Source: Aplidium turbinatum
Lineage: Eukaryota; Chordata; Ascidiacea; Aplousobranchia; Polyclinidae
Length of the DNA: 64,000 nt
Reading direction: 5' to 3'
Assembly (NCBI GenBank): GCA_918807975.1
Contig: OU964932.1
Coordinates: forward strand, 1,240,001-1,304,000
The position numbers were made by a program, and so were the translations under genes. Below the pieces are notes generated by a model that did no database searches, had not been told where the DNA came from, and saw only the letters and a program-made list of their open reading frames with translations. Shown here piece by piece: positions 42,844-53,879 of this stretch; within the stretch, counting starts at the first letter, position 1; each line of letters opens with the position of its first letter.

Positions 42844-43433
42844 TGGTCACAGCGGTAAACCATAATCTCTTTGTGGGAAAATTGTAACGTAAGATTCCCG
42901 AATCCGTTCGTCTGAATGTAATGACCGAAAAACAAATACTCTTTTGGAACGTCTTTTCAAAAAGTGTATTCCTGTAAAATTAGCCCGCGGCTATCGAAAT
43001 CGAGATGCAACGCCGTACACCTCTAAAAAACTGTCACCACAGAACAAACTACTTAGATAAAGACGGAATTTTTGTCCAGCTAGCAAGCACTAAGCAAACA
43101 ATTAAATGTGCGACTAACTCTCAAGCAACCATTTCACGAATGACCAGAATAGATATCAATATCTCAAAGTCACGTATGCAGTACTGTGACGCAATAGTGA
43201 CAGACATTGTCACGCAATTCAAAACAGGTGTTCAAAGATGGTAATCCAATGTTTCCTGTTTAAACAGGTTTCAAACTGAAACAGGCCTAAACAGGTTTAA
43301 ACAGGTTTGACACAAGTCTTATGAACGATGGTGCAATTTTGGCACATTTTCTAGCAACTTCCATGACGTAACATTCAGTAGACTTGAACGGTTTTTATAT
43401 GACGTTTGATTAGGTGAACAATTGTCTGGAACA
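42844..43433 (-). repeat. BEL-1 5' LTR
   Basis: 590-bp direct repeat of 38355-38944; the upstream LTR in element orientation. Confidence 0.92.
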
Positions 43434-43852
43434 AATATTCATACTATTTTTGTATGGTATCATAAAAACAATAACAGCATTGATAGCCTATTATTAAAAT
43501 TTAAAATTGTAGCAAAATGATGATATACATTTGCTTAACTTGAAACAAAACACCGAAATTGATATAAATTGGCACAACGCTGGTAATGCTCCTACCGAGA
43601 TTGGCCAATCGCAAAGCTATGTTTTGAAGCAATATAGGCTAACATAAAAAGAGGTTTGTGTTAGTATTTTCAAAGATTAAATCAAATAAACCTGAAATAA
43701 AATCTTTGAGGCCTTTTACAACGCATATAATCAAAAATATTGAAATTGTTGGCGTATTGTTGGCAACATGTTGGACATAATTGCTAACCTCGTGCCCTCA
43801 CATCCAGCATATGGCCGACATTGCAATTGTTTGTGTTGTTATTTTGTTTGTG

Positions 43853-44003
43853 GGGGCACCTTGACTTAAATAACCGCATGGTTTTTTCGGTGCCTCCATG
43901 GTGTAGTTTCCATATCAACAAAGCGATTTGTTATATCTCCTGATGTGTACATTGAAAATGAATGTGGAGCTATGCCGAAATAAACTTGATTGATTGATTG
44001 TTT
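43853..44003 (+). repeat. Short retroposon with TTGA tail
   Basis: About 150 bp absent from the equivalent place in copy A. It runs from TGGGGGCACCTTGAC to AATAAACTTGATTGATTGATTG, flanked by TTTTGTTTG-like words. A simple TTGA-repeat tail is typical of some SINEs and truncated LINEs. Confidence 0.5.
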
Positions 44004-44603
44004 GTTTTGTAGAAACGTGTAGGCTAATGGAAACTTTAAACTCTTTGGGTATCAAACGCGTTATCGCGTTCGCGTTTTGTTGCTCCTACGTTTTTCTAGA
44101 CCTCTGCTCAGTTTGGCATAAACAAACTGAAATGAAACTACTTTGTTGGCAAACCGTTGGCTACACTGCTGACCAACCCTGGTCTTAAATATTCATACTA
44201 TATTTGTACGGTATCAGAAAATATAACAGCATTGATAGCCTATTATTAAAATTTAAAATTGTACCAAAATGATGATATACATTTGCATAATTTTAAAGAA
44301 AACACCGAAATTGTTATGAATTGGCACAACGCTGGCAATGCTTCTGACCGATGTTAGCCAATCGCACAACTGTGTTTTGAAGCAATACCACATGAAATGA
44401 AGTTTGTGTTAGTATTTTTAAAGTTTAAAACAAATAAACCTGAAATAAAATCTTTGAGACCTTTTTGAATGCATAAAAAGAAGTATTGAAATTGTTGGCG
44501 TAATGTTGGCAATGTTGGCAAAATGTTGGACAAAATTGCTAACCTTGTGCCAACATACCCAGCAAATAGCCAACGCTGGCCCAGCAATCAATGTTTGCTG
44601 GGA
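44004..44603 (+). repeat. Copy B of the duplicated right-end segment
   Basis: Second tandem copy, ending in the TIR of the TCCCAG-type transposon. Several GTTGGC words with ATGTTGGCAATGTTGGC spacing appear before the end (44495-44580). Confidence 0.75.
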
Positions 44604-44605
44604 TA

Positions 44606-45468
44606 CTAACCTATAACAAAAACATTTTAAAAAAAAATCACAAAACTAAATTATGACGTCATTCATGATGCAATGCTGACGTCATATTGGAAGAGGAAAT
44701 TATTTTTGCATTGGTAATTTATTGTAACCAAAAAAGTAACACCAACAATAAACAAGCGACTACAAGCAGAAAAAAAACAAGCAAAAAATTAATGTTATGA
44801 CGTCATTAATAATATAATTTTGCGTGATGTTTATCTCGTGTATTTTGTAGTGGCAGTCAGTCCAAATAAAAAAAAATAACGTATCTAATTGCATAGAAAT
44901 GCTGTGAAAAGAGCTCAAAATTGATTTGAGGGGAATCCCCGATTTGGGGGTGATCACGTGACCCAAAAAGTTGCGGCACCCACTAAAATTGAAGTTAGAT
45001 TCATCAACTACACAAAAATGCAAAGAAAAAAACGTGTAACACGTTTAGCCTAAAGATGCTCATTTTTGCCCCTAAGGGCCTGCACTATTGAAATATTTTT
45101 TTCTTGCTTTGTGCACAGTAGAGCTTTTAAGTTTCTTATAATTCAAATTGAAGCTTATGAAATTGTTGTAAGATTTTTTAAACTGTTCACCAAAATAAGA
45201 CTTATAAACATTTTGCCTTCCTGCGTAAACAAATTGTGGGGCAGAAAAGTGGTCCGTTACCATTGACAGGTGTAGAAGTTCGCTTAATCAATTTCCTTTG
45301 TTCAACACCACAGCACTTTCATTTTTCTGTTCTGTGTAGTTCCTTTTTTGATGAACGAAACTTTTCAAGAAATAACACAAGCATTTAAATACAATTTTAA
45401 CTTTCTAAACATGTTTTTAATATCATAGACAAACAAAACCAAGCAACCACACGGCATTTAACATAAAG
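44606..45468. other. AT-rich non-coding DNA with paired CRE-like palindromes
   Basis: TGACGTCA-type palindromes sit at about 44653 and 44676, with another at about 44798. The segment 44650-44735 recurs at 45647-45735. No gene recognised. Confidence 0.45.
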
Positions 45469-45560
45469 CAGAGGTCACCAAACTACGGCCCGCGGGCCAT
45501 AACCAGCCCGCGAACTGATTTCATCCGGCCCGTCACGTGCTGCGGAAATAACAGCTGCTT
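45469..45560 (+). mobile_element. Orphan hAT terminus
   Basis: CAGAGGTCACCAAACTACGG followed by GCCCGCGGGCC is a typical Charlie-like hAT end. It interrupts the sequence CAACCACACGGCATTTAACATAAAG, which is intact at about 45779-45803. No matching far end was found. Confidence 0.5.
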
Positions 45561-45959
45561 TGCCTTTTTGTGTAATAGAGACTTCTTTGTTAAAATTGTT
45601 CGTTCTTATAGTTCGTTGTTGTATGTTGAATTTGTACATTTTTCCACCGACGTCATTCATGATGCAATGCTGACGTCATACTGGAAGAGGGAATTTTTTT
45701 AGCATTGGTAATATATTGTAACCAAAAAAGTAACACTAACAACCAAAAAGTAACACCATCATAGATAGATCAAACCAAGCAACCACACGGCATTTAACAT
45801 AAAGTGAACAAAAACTATTCATACATTTATACATGAAGTGAACATAAACTACGAACGTTTTCGGCCATACACATGTTAGCCCTTTTCATGTAACGAAAAA
45901 TAACTGATTTTACATCTACATTGAAATAAATAACTGATCTACACATAGCCGTAGGAGAT

Positions 45960-46012
45960 GGGGGGGGGGGGGGCAGGAGGTGCCTCGACGATCGCCCCCC
46001 CCCCCCCCCCCC
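45960..46012. repeat. G14/C18 runs facing each other
   Basis: Fourteen G (45960-45973), a short spacer with AGGTGCCTCGACGATCG, then eighteen C (45995-46012). It can form a hairpin or a quadruplex; run lengths may be assembly-sensitive. Confidence 0.8.
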
Positions 46013-47080
46013 AATGAAAAAAAAACATCGCGAATTTGGGCAAAAAATGTCCAGTTATTTGGGCAAATCAATCGTTCCATATTTCAACATCTTACAAGTT
46101 TAAGAACTTTGCATAATTATTATAATTTATGAGATACATTAATATTTTCCAATGAATGTAAAATGTATTATGGATTTTGGAGACTTTGGCATGTGGTATT
46201 GCAGTTTGGACAGAACGATAAGTTTCGATTCGACAACTGCAAAAAATAAGTGTAAAAGAGCATAGTTGATGAACAGAGGTAAGCAGCAGCTTATTACTGA
46301 TATTCACTAACATGTAGGCTGCATTTGTTCACGGGTAAGATATAAAAACCTACTGGGAACCGGTAATTTGATGAGGTTTTTTGCTTTTTTCTCAATATCC
46401 TACAAATGTACCGTCGTTATTTTTGTAATTTAATTGTGCAAAAATGTCTCGGTATCTAAACAAATCAATTCTTACCATGAGTTTTCAACATTCTACCAGT
46501 TTAGTAACTTTGTATACGGTATTTGTTAGTGTTGTATTTTGTATGAAATACAATATAAAATGTAACATCGACATTTTTGGAAAATTTAGTATTGCAATTG
46601 GGGCAAAATGTTCAATTTTGATTTACCATCTGCAGAAACTGAACGTGAAATATTGCAATTAGCAAACTGAAGTAAGCTTTTTACAGATATTCGTTAGGGT
46701 ATACAGCACACACTAGCCTACACTTCTCTATAAGTAGAATTTTGAAACACCACTTTTGTGAGTGTTTGATCCCAGCAAGTAACTATTGGCCTGCACAAAG
46801 TGAAAAAGTATATTAAATGAAAACAATTGGTGAATTTTCTAGCATTTGATTTCATGTTTTTATGGGCTACGGTTTAACTGTTTTCTATAAAGATGTTTTC
46901 GTGTAAACTGCTATTTGTCTTTGCCTGTCCTAGAGTCGATATGCTCAGCTATTTACCATCTATAACACACTATTATTGCAACAATGATCAAATATAAAGG
47001 CAAGTAACCTATTATATATGTTGTTTTGTCATCCAATTCATGCAGTTGATGCATAAGGCAACGTAGACAGGGCTATTGGT
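46013..47080. other. AT-rich non-coding stretch
   Basis: It contains two diverged related blocks: TTTGGGCAAA/ACATCTTACAAGTTTAAGAA near 46060 and GGGGCAAAATGTTCA near 46600. The short open frames are not convincing. Confidence 0.35.
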
Positions 47081-47608
47081 CAGGGGCGCCGGAAGCGGGG
47101 GGCAGGGGGGCAATAGTGCCCTTTTGAGGTTATGTAAGCTATTGCACATTTTGCAATACGATATAACAATTTCAGATGTTAGCTTTTAGCCTAATTATAA
47201 TCTTTCATTTCTGCTTTAAAATAATATTTACGACACAACATTCTGTAACACAGTAGATAATTAGCCTACAATTCAGGGGTCAGCAACCTTTTTCGCATGC
47301 AGGCCACTTTGGCACTAAGGAGAGCTGTGGCGGGCCGCACTAGTAAAATTTTAGGTAGGTTGACTCTTATGCTAGAAAAGAACGCATTTCGTACCCAGTA
47401 TCCACCGTTACATGTTGTTAATATTTATCTTTGAATACTGCAGCAACAAAATTAGTCGAACAACGCTACTGCCAGGCCAAGCTCCTCTAACAACACTTTT
47501 GATTTCTTTAACAATGCCTAATAAACGAGGCCACTTGTTTTGCGCACAGAGGCCTATAGCGAGGCGAGCGGTTTCATCAAAATATTCATCGCCAAGCAAG
47601 AATGGTGT
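47081..47608. mobile_element. Two hAT-like termini (47081 and 47274)
   Basis: CAGGGGCGCCGGAAGCGGGG at 47081 and CAGGGGTCAGCAACCTTTTT at 47274 (followed by GCGGGCCGCAC) look like left ends of two hAT families. No right ends are visible; the second may have been cut by the BEL-2 insertion at 47609. Confidence 0.45.
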
Positions 47609-48169
47609 TGGTCACAGCGGTAAACCATAATCTCTTCGTGGGAAAATTGTAACATAAGATTCCCGAATCCGTTCGTCTGTATGTAATGACCGAAAGAGAA
47701 ACACTCCTTTGAAACGTCTATTCAAAATTGTATTTCTGTAAAATTAGCCACCTGGTTGTCGAAATTGGAATGCAACACGGTACACCACTAAAAACTTGTC
47801 ACTACAATACAAACTACTTGGATAAAAGACGGAAACTTTATCCAGCTGGCAAGCACTAAGCAAACAGTTAAATATGCCTCCAACTTTCAAGCAACCATTT
47901 TACGAATGACTAGAATAATTTGCGATATCTCAAACTCACGTACACAGTAACTGTGACGCAATAATGAAAGACATTATCACGCAATTCAAATCAGGTGTTC
48001 AAAGACGATGGTGCAATGTTTCATCAGGTCTTACGAACGATGGTGCAATATTTGGAAATTTTCTAGCAAAGGAGTATTTCTTTTTCGGTCATTACATACA
48101 GACGAACGGATTCGGGAATCTTATGTTACAATTTTCCCACGAAGAGATTATGGTTTACCGCTGTGACCA
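47609..48169. repeat. Turned-back LTR end of BEL-2
   Basis: The first about 90 bases and the last about 85 bases are exact inverted copies (TGGTCACAGCGGTAAACC ... GGTTTACCGCTGTGACCA). The turn lies at a shared CAAA, consistent with template switching at microhomology or self-integration. Confidence 0.85.
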
Positions 48170-48700
48170 TAAAAAAGAAAAGACGTGGCTTGTTAGCTGG
48201 TAGGCCCAGAAGCATTAAAAGTACAAAAATAATAAAAGACGTTGTTGTCAGTTGGAACTTAGAAAGCACAAAGTAATAATAGATGAAGTTGTTGGTTGGT
48301 AGGCTACAGAAGCAAAGACATAATAAAAGAAGATCTTGTTGGTTGGTAGTCTACAGAAGCAAAAGAAAATTAAAGACATTTCTTCTCAGTTGGTGCAGAA
48401 GAACTTCAAGTTAAAAATTAAAGGCAATTCTTTGTTGGTTCTGAAGGAAAACAACTTTGATATTAATTGGCAAGAAAAAAGATTAAAGACAATCGATCTG
48501 TGCTTGAAGATTCAAGTGAACGAATCCAAGCAAGTTTTGTGGAACTTTAGGACTTCATATACCCGTACAACTACGGCATTGTGCATTTAAATTCTTTTTT
48601 GTATTTTTACGGTCTTTGGAGTTAAGTTTTTTATAACTTAATTTTGTGTGTTTGGGTAGCGTAATTTTTTTAATTGTTAAATTTAGCCCCAACATTTAAT

Positions 48701-50900
48701 ATGTCTACACTCGGTGGCGACAGGGACTCGGCCGCCGTCGACTCGACTGAGTTTAAGCCTAATGATGTTCTTTGCGGTCGGGCAGGCCATTCTGGGGAGG
48801 GACCCAGTAACGATGAGGCTAAGTCAGTTCGAGAGGCCCGGCATCTTAGAAGAAATATTTTGACTCAAATTGGGGAACTTTCTGTAGCCCTAAGTTCTTT
48901 GGGTGATAAGCAAGAATTGTTAACTTTTAGATCTAAGTTATCTACCTTAGAAGAGAAACTACGGCAATTCCATGCACTTTTGAGTAAAATTTTTAACTCT
49001 GCAATCTTGGCAGAACTGAGGGATAGGGTAGACCCCGAATTTAACTCGTTGAAAAATAAGTTCGAACAAAAAGTAAGTGAGTTCTCAGATATGTTGGATA
49101 CTGACATACATCCTGAGGATAGCACTTCAAATGTAAGCACTAGGATGTCTAAGAGCTCGTCACGAATAATTGCACAAATTAACCTACAGCTAAGACGAGA
49201 GGAGCTCCAGATACAAGCCGAGGACAAAGCGAGAGCTGCTGAGGCCGCCGCCAGAGCTGAGGCCATACGAGCTGAGGCCGCCGCGAAAGCTGAGTTCATA
49301 CGAGCTGAGGCTGCCGCGAGAGCTGAGGCCGAAGCCAGAGCTGCTGAGTTCGCACTCAAAGACGCTCAGTTGAGGGCTGAACAACGTAAAGAAGTAGTTT
49401 TAGCTGAATATCGTTCAGAGTTGGGCTCCCAGCGTAGTTCTAAGAAGGGCTCTTCTAGCCATTCCAGAAGTGAACATCAATCGCAGTTTAATTTACATAA
49501 CCTTTTCCAGACGCCTGGTCAGTCCGTGAGTGGACCAGTGCAATCCACACGTTTTCCAGCTGTTTCAGGAAGTCTCGGGGCCGCGGCTAAGGGTGTTCCG
49601 AAGGCTGTAGAGCCAAGGCCTGCGAATTATAACCGATCTTCTCCCCCAGAGCGTACAGGTCACGGGGCCGCCATTAGCAGTAATGTTTTGCCCCCTTCAC
49701 AGTTTTCTGCACCCCTAGTTTTTGATCGCCCAGCTACACGTAATTTGAGTGGTTGTGAGAGGCGTGTCGCGTCTACTGATTTTAACGTTTGTGAGGATCG
49801 TGATCGGGCTGTGCATGTGACTGAGCCCCCTCAGCCCCTTAAGGGATATAGCTTGTCTTCTCCCGCTAAATCGAGTTCTCAACAACAGGATTGCTTTTTT
49901 GAATACCAAAATAGTAGGACGTTTTTTGATAAGGCGGCCTTGATTGGTTACGATGGTAATAATATGCCATTTATCTTCTTTAAAAATCGTGTTACGGCCT
50001 TAATGGCAGCTTCGCCCTTTAATGGAACTCGTTTGACTTTGTTACAAGCAGCTTGTGTTAGAACAGCTGCGCAAACGATTGCTAATTTGGTTTCCGACAC
50101 TCCTGGCTTGTCAGAAGAAGACAGGATAGAAATGTCGTTAGCTCGCTTGTCCCAGCGTTTTGGGGTTCGTGGAGGTCTTTTTGCCGAACCGGAAATTAGG
50201 AAGTATCGCTATGGTAGCAAATTGCAGTTATGGTAGCAAATTGACTTCGACCTCTTCCAGTGATTTGAAAGAGTTTAAAGATGAATTGTCGCAGTGTCTG
50301 CTTTACGCGCAAGCTTATGGTCAGCGTGACAAATTGGAAGGACGTTTTGTTTTGGATTTGGCTAAGCGACTCCCGTTTGACGCTAAGCAGCGTTATCTTG
50401 ACTTTTTAGGTGATCAGTATGGTGGTACTGATGAGCCTACTTTTCAGAGTTTGTATGAATTTGTAGTACGGGAGGAAACGCGTAAGTCGACTGATTTTAG
50501 CATTATGCTAATGGGTGATTCTGGTGAGTCGCAGCATTTTAAAAAATTTGGCAAAGGAAAATTGCCTTCATGTCCGGTTGGGCAGACGTCGGTAAAACCC
50601 CATGATAATGTGATTTCAGGGAGTTCGCAGTACTCGACTGCTGTTGGCGCACCGCGCGGCGGTGTGGCCAGACGTAGAGACATACCGGCATGTATTTATT
50701 GTTCGTCACATGGTCAAGTTGAATATCGTTTTTTGTCTAATTGTAAAGAATTTTTGCGCTTGACACCTAAAGATCGGAGAGATGTCATTGTGAAAGCTGG
50801 CAAATGCTTGAATTGTTTGCACCAGCATATGGATAGGGATTGCGTTCATGCAAACAACTGTCGTAAGTGTGGCCCTAACAACGAGTGGAAACACTATTTT
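48701..50900 (+). pseudogene. BEL-2 gag region
   Basis: Start MSTLGGDRDSAAVDSTEFKP at 48701. The N-terminal helical part (EARHLRRNILTQIGELSVAL) is followed by a coiled coil of RAEAAARAEA-type units (about 49225-49350), a Ser-rich linker, the BEL/Pao gag-like domain (FFEYQNSRTFFDKAALIGYD) and a Cys/His cluster (CLNCLHQHMDRDCVHANNC) near 50810-50865. It has more of the N terminus than BEL-1. Confidence 0.82.
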
Positions 50901-50989
50901 CTTCTGCATGATTTTTATGTGACGTCACGTGATTCTCTGGATTTGGTTGGGAAAGATGATGCTCGTGCCAGAGTTCCTGTGCGTAATGT

Positions 50990-52720
50990 TAAGATTGGAA
51001 ATGTTAAAGCAGCCTTTAACCGCGTTACTGCTGCTCGTGTTTTGAATCCAATGACTGGCAAATCGAAGTTGGTGTATTGTCAGCATGATCCTGGTTCGCA
51101 GTTGACTTTTGTTTCGAGTGATTTGGTGTGCGAGCTTGGCGTTAAACCGTATGACAAAGCGTCGTTTAAAATGGATACTCTGACTGGTCAGAAACCTACT
51201 TGTGCTAACCTTGTTAAACTCAACATCCAGTCGTTAGAGACGGATGAACTGTTTTGTAATATAACTTCGGTGGTTAACCCAGTTTGGGCTGACGATGTTA
51301 AAACTTTACCACATAAGCAGGACTTAAGTGGTTTTCGTCATTTTCATGACGTGAATATGTTTCATTTGAATGATTGTAGTACTGTAGATGTACTGATTGG
51401 CAACGACAACGCTTATTTGATGTGGGCTAAAAAAGAGCGTGTTGGTGACAATCGTAGTGAACCGCATGCTTTACTCACTCCTCTCGGTTGGTTGGCTTGT
51501 GGTGGTAAGTCACCCTTAGATGAAAGCGTTGCTAATGTGTGCAGAGTGCAGACGTCTTTAGAGTCGGATGTAATCTCTAGCTTTCAGCGTAAAATTGAGT
51601 TTCGTGATATGGAAATAGCAGACCTGAATAAAGTCATTCAGAATTTGACCTTGCAAAATGAAACCTGTGAATTGTCTCGCAATGACGTTTTGGCTAGAGA
51701 ACTTGTTGAACCGAATATTGAGTTGAAAGATGGTCGATTTGAGATACCTGTACCGTTGAAGGAAGATATTGATTTACCTAACAATTTTGTGCTGGTGTCA
51801 GATAGAGCTGCTGCTTTAAAGAAGAAGGCTTTAAAACAACCTGAACTTCGTGATTTCCTTACTGACACCACGAAAGATCTTAAATCTAATGGCTATATTG
51901 AGCGTGCTGGTGAAGCAGAAAATCTAAAGGGATTTGAATGGTATTTACCATACTTTGTGACGTCACAATTAAAAAGCGTATTGTTTACGATGGCAAGTCT
52001 GAATTTCGAGGAACTTGTGTTAATGATGTAATGTTTTCGGGTCCTGACTTGTTAAACCCTCTGGTAGATGTCTTGGCTAGATTTCGGCTTGGTAGATTTG
52101 GTCTCATGGCTGATGTGACTAAATGCTTCTTTCAAATAAAGTTACCTGAGTCGCAGAGGGATTTGTTTCGTATAATGTGGTTTGAATATGATGACCTTGA
52201 AAATGGTAGAATGGTACCCTTTCGTTTTTGTGTACACCCTTGGGGAATAAAGAGTAGCCCATATATCGCTTGCTTGGCCATAAAGAAAATGATCGAGCAG
52301 AATCCCAGCGGTGCTGGTGAACTAACTCTCTGCAATATTGCAAATAATATGTACATGGATGATTTTATATTTTCGGCTGATAGCTTAGAGGAAGCTCAGC
52401 AAATCACTCATGAATCAATTGCTTTGGTTGTTAGCCGTGGGTTTAAGCTTGTTAAGTGGAGTGCTAACAAGGAGGCTATGATTGTCTTGTCAAATTTGGA
52501 TAATGAGGTGCTTTCACCTATGATTCGTGACATTGACTTTCAGACTGAAAATATGACTTTGCCATCAGCGAAGACATTGGGTTGTGTGTGGCAAACCGAG
52601 TCTGACGAGATGCGTATCGCATGTTCCTTAAAGCCCTTAGCTAAACACACGCGCAGAAGTATGCTCAGTCAGCTTGGACAAAATTTTGATCCGCTAGGCT
52701 TTGGAGCCCATTTTTTCTAA
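50990..52720 (+). pseudogene. BEL-2 protease-like and reverse transcriptase region
   Basis: Protease-like part: YCQHDPGSQLTFVSSDLV, VDVLIGNDNAYLM. RT part: RIVYDGKSEFRGTCVNDVM, FGLMADVTKCFFQIKLPES, IKSSPYIACLAIKKMIEQN and the catalytic block NMYMDDFIFSADSLEEA. The YMDD core and the block order identify BEL/Pao RT. Confidence 0.85.
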
Positions 52721-53853
52721 AAGCACGTCCGATACTTCAGCAATTGGCGATAGACAAGTTTGATTGGGACACCGAGGTCCCTGATAGCTTTGTAAAAGAG
52801 TGGGAGTCGTGGCTTCGCTCTTTGGACCTGCTTAAGGATTTTTCGTTACCGAGATGGTATTTTGCAAACTCTGGTGTGTGTAGTCCGGATGATGTTGTTT
52901 CTTATCAATTACATGGGTTTAGTGATGCTTCGAATCAGGCTTTCTCTTCTGTTGTTTACTTACGTAGACTGGTTAACGGAGTTCCTAGTGTGTCTTTCGT
53001 TTTGGGTAAATCTACCATTGTTGTAAAAAATAAGTTTTCTTGGCCGATAGCTAGGAAAGAGCTTGTTGCCGCTTTGAATACAACAAGACTCGTGAAGCAG
53101 GCCTACGAGGCATTGAAGATGCCCGGCTGCCTTAAGTATTTTTGGTGTGATTCTCGGACTGTGTTGCAGTGGGTTAAAAACCCTGATTTACGTTTGAATA
53201 AGTTTATCACGCGTCGAGTTGAGCATATTTTATTGTTGTCTGGAGCCCAGGTTTGGCGTTTTTGCCCTACCGATATGAACCCAGCTGATGTTGGCACAAG
53301 GCCAAATCTTATTACAAAGAAAGAATTTCGAGAGTTGTGGTTGAATGGTTCTAGTCTTCTCTATCAGTGTGAAGAAATTCCATCTGTAGAAAATGCCACT
53401 TCAGTACCTGTCCATAGCCTATATCTTCGTGACGAAGAGGAGTCGCTTGACGTCGGACAGGGTGGTCTTCACAGATTGATCGAGGCCGCACCTTCTTTGT
53501 ATGTTATGAAAAAGAGAATCGCTTATTTGGTTGCTTTTGTTGAATATTTGTGCTGTAAAACGAGAAAGCGTAGCTTTGTGAAGCCAAAACTGGTTGCATC
53601 TTATCTTAACAGTGCTTTAGATTTGGCTGTGAAGTTTGCTCAGAAAAGCGTGTATGGCGATGTGGTGCGTTTAATGACCAAGCGATCGCCGGATGCCTTT
53701 GAGGAAGTGATAAAGCGGGGTAGTGTTGGCGCTTCGCAACGTGAGAAGGAACGCTTGAAAGAATTGCTTTCACTTAAAAAGTACAGACCTTGTGTAGATG
53801 ATGCTGGTGTAATCCGCATTGAAGGGCGCGTAATTCTCCCGAGATCTCTCTAG
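52720..53853 (+). pseudogene. BEL-2 RNase H-like / A17-type region
   Basis: Text DKFDWDTEVPDSFVKEWESW, then LHGFSDASNQAFSSVVYLR, FSWPIARKELVAALNTTRL and FWCDSRTVLQWVKNPDLRL. FxDAS, E in RKELVAAL and D in CDSRTVL are the RNase H acidic positions of BEL/Pao pol. WRFCPTDMNPADVGTRP closes the domain. Confidence 0.85.
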
Positions 53854-53879
53854 AAGCAAAGCATCCGATCGTTTTTCCT

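Larger units (their letters stand above)
38355..43433 (-). mobile_element. BEL/Pao LTR retrotransposon, copy 1 (BEL-1), broken
   Basis: 590-bp LTRs lie at 38355-38944 and 42844-43433 (plus strand TGGTCACAGCGG ... GTCTGGAACA). They differ at about four positions by eye, so it is young. The target duplication AATAT is at 38350-38354 and 43434-43438. On the minus strand it carries a coiled-coil gag, a zinc motif, protease-like region, the start of RT, and a C-terminal integrase-tail domain. The internal region is shorter than in the sister copy (47609-55904), so it is a non-autonomous derivative and broken. BEL/Pao assignment rests on protein parts shared with copy 2. Confidence 0.92.
26441..44603. 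mobile_element. TCCCAG-type DNA transposon, 18-kb composite
   Basis: The left end TCCCAGTAAACATTGATT... (29 bp, to GGGCCAGC) is matched at 26 of 29 positions by the inverted right end finishing at 44603. TA lies directly outside both ends (26439-26440, 44604-44605), consistent with a 2-bp TA duplication. After subtracting the LTR elements and hAT inside, about 5-6 kb remains. This remainder includes a tandem palindrome array at the left, long hairpins, a decayed protein-coding stretch (29116-29555 and 35677-35942, minus strand) and a duplicated right end. I cannot name the superfamily with confidence; TA target and short TIR allow Tc1/mariner-like or ISL2EU-like groups. Confidence 0.7.

Noticed and set aside
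42559-42858. Plus-strand alanine/serine-rich frames
   Set aside because: Antisense of the BEL-1 gag coiled coil; the same effect appears at 48865-49384 for BEL-2.
47408-47630. Overlapping small frames on both strands
   Set aside because: No recognisable motif; adjacent to a hAT end and the BEL-2 boundary.
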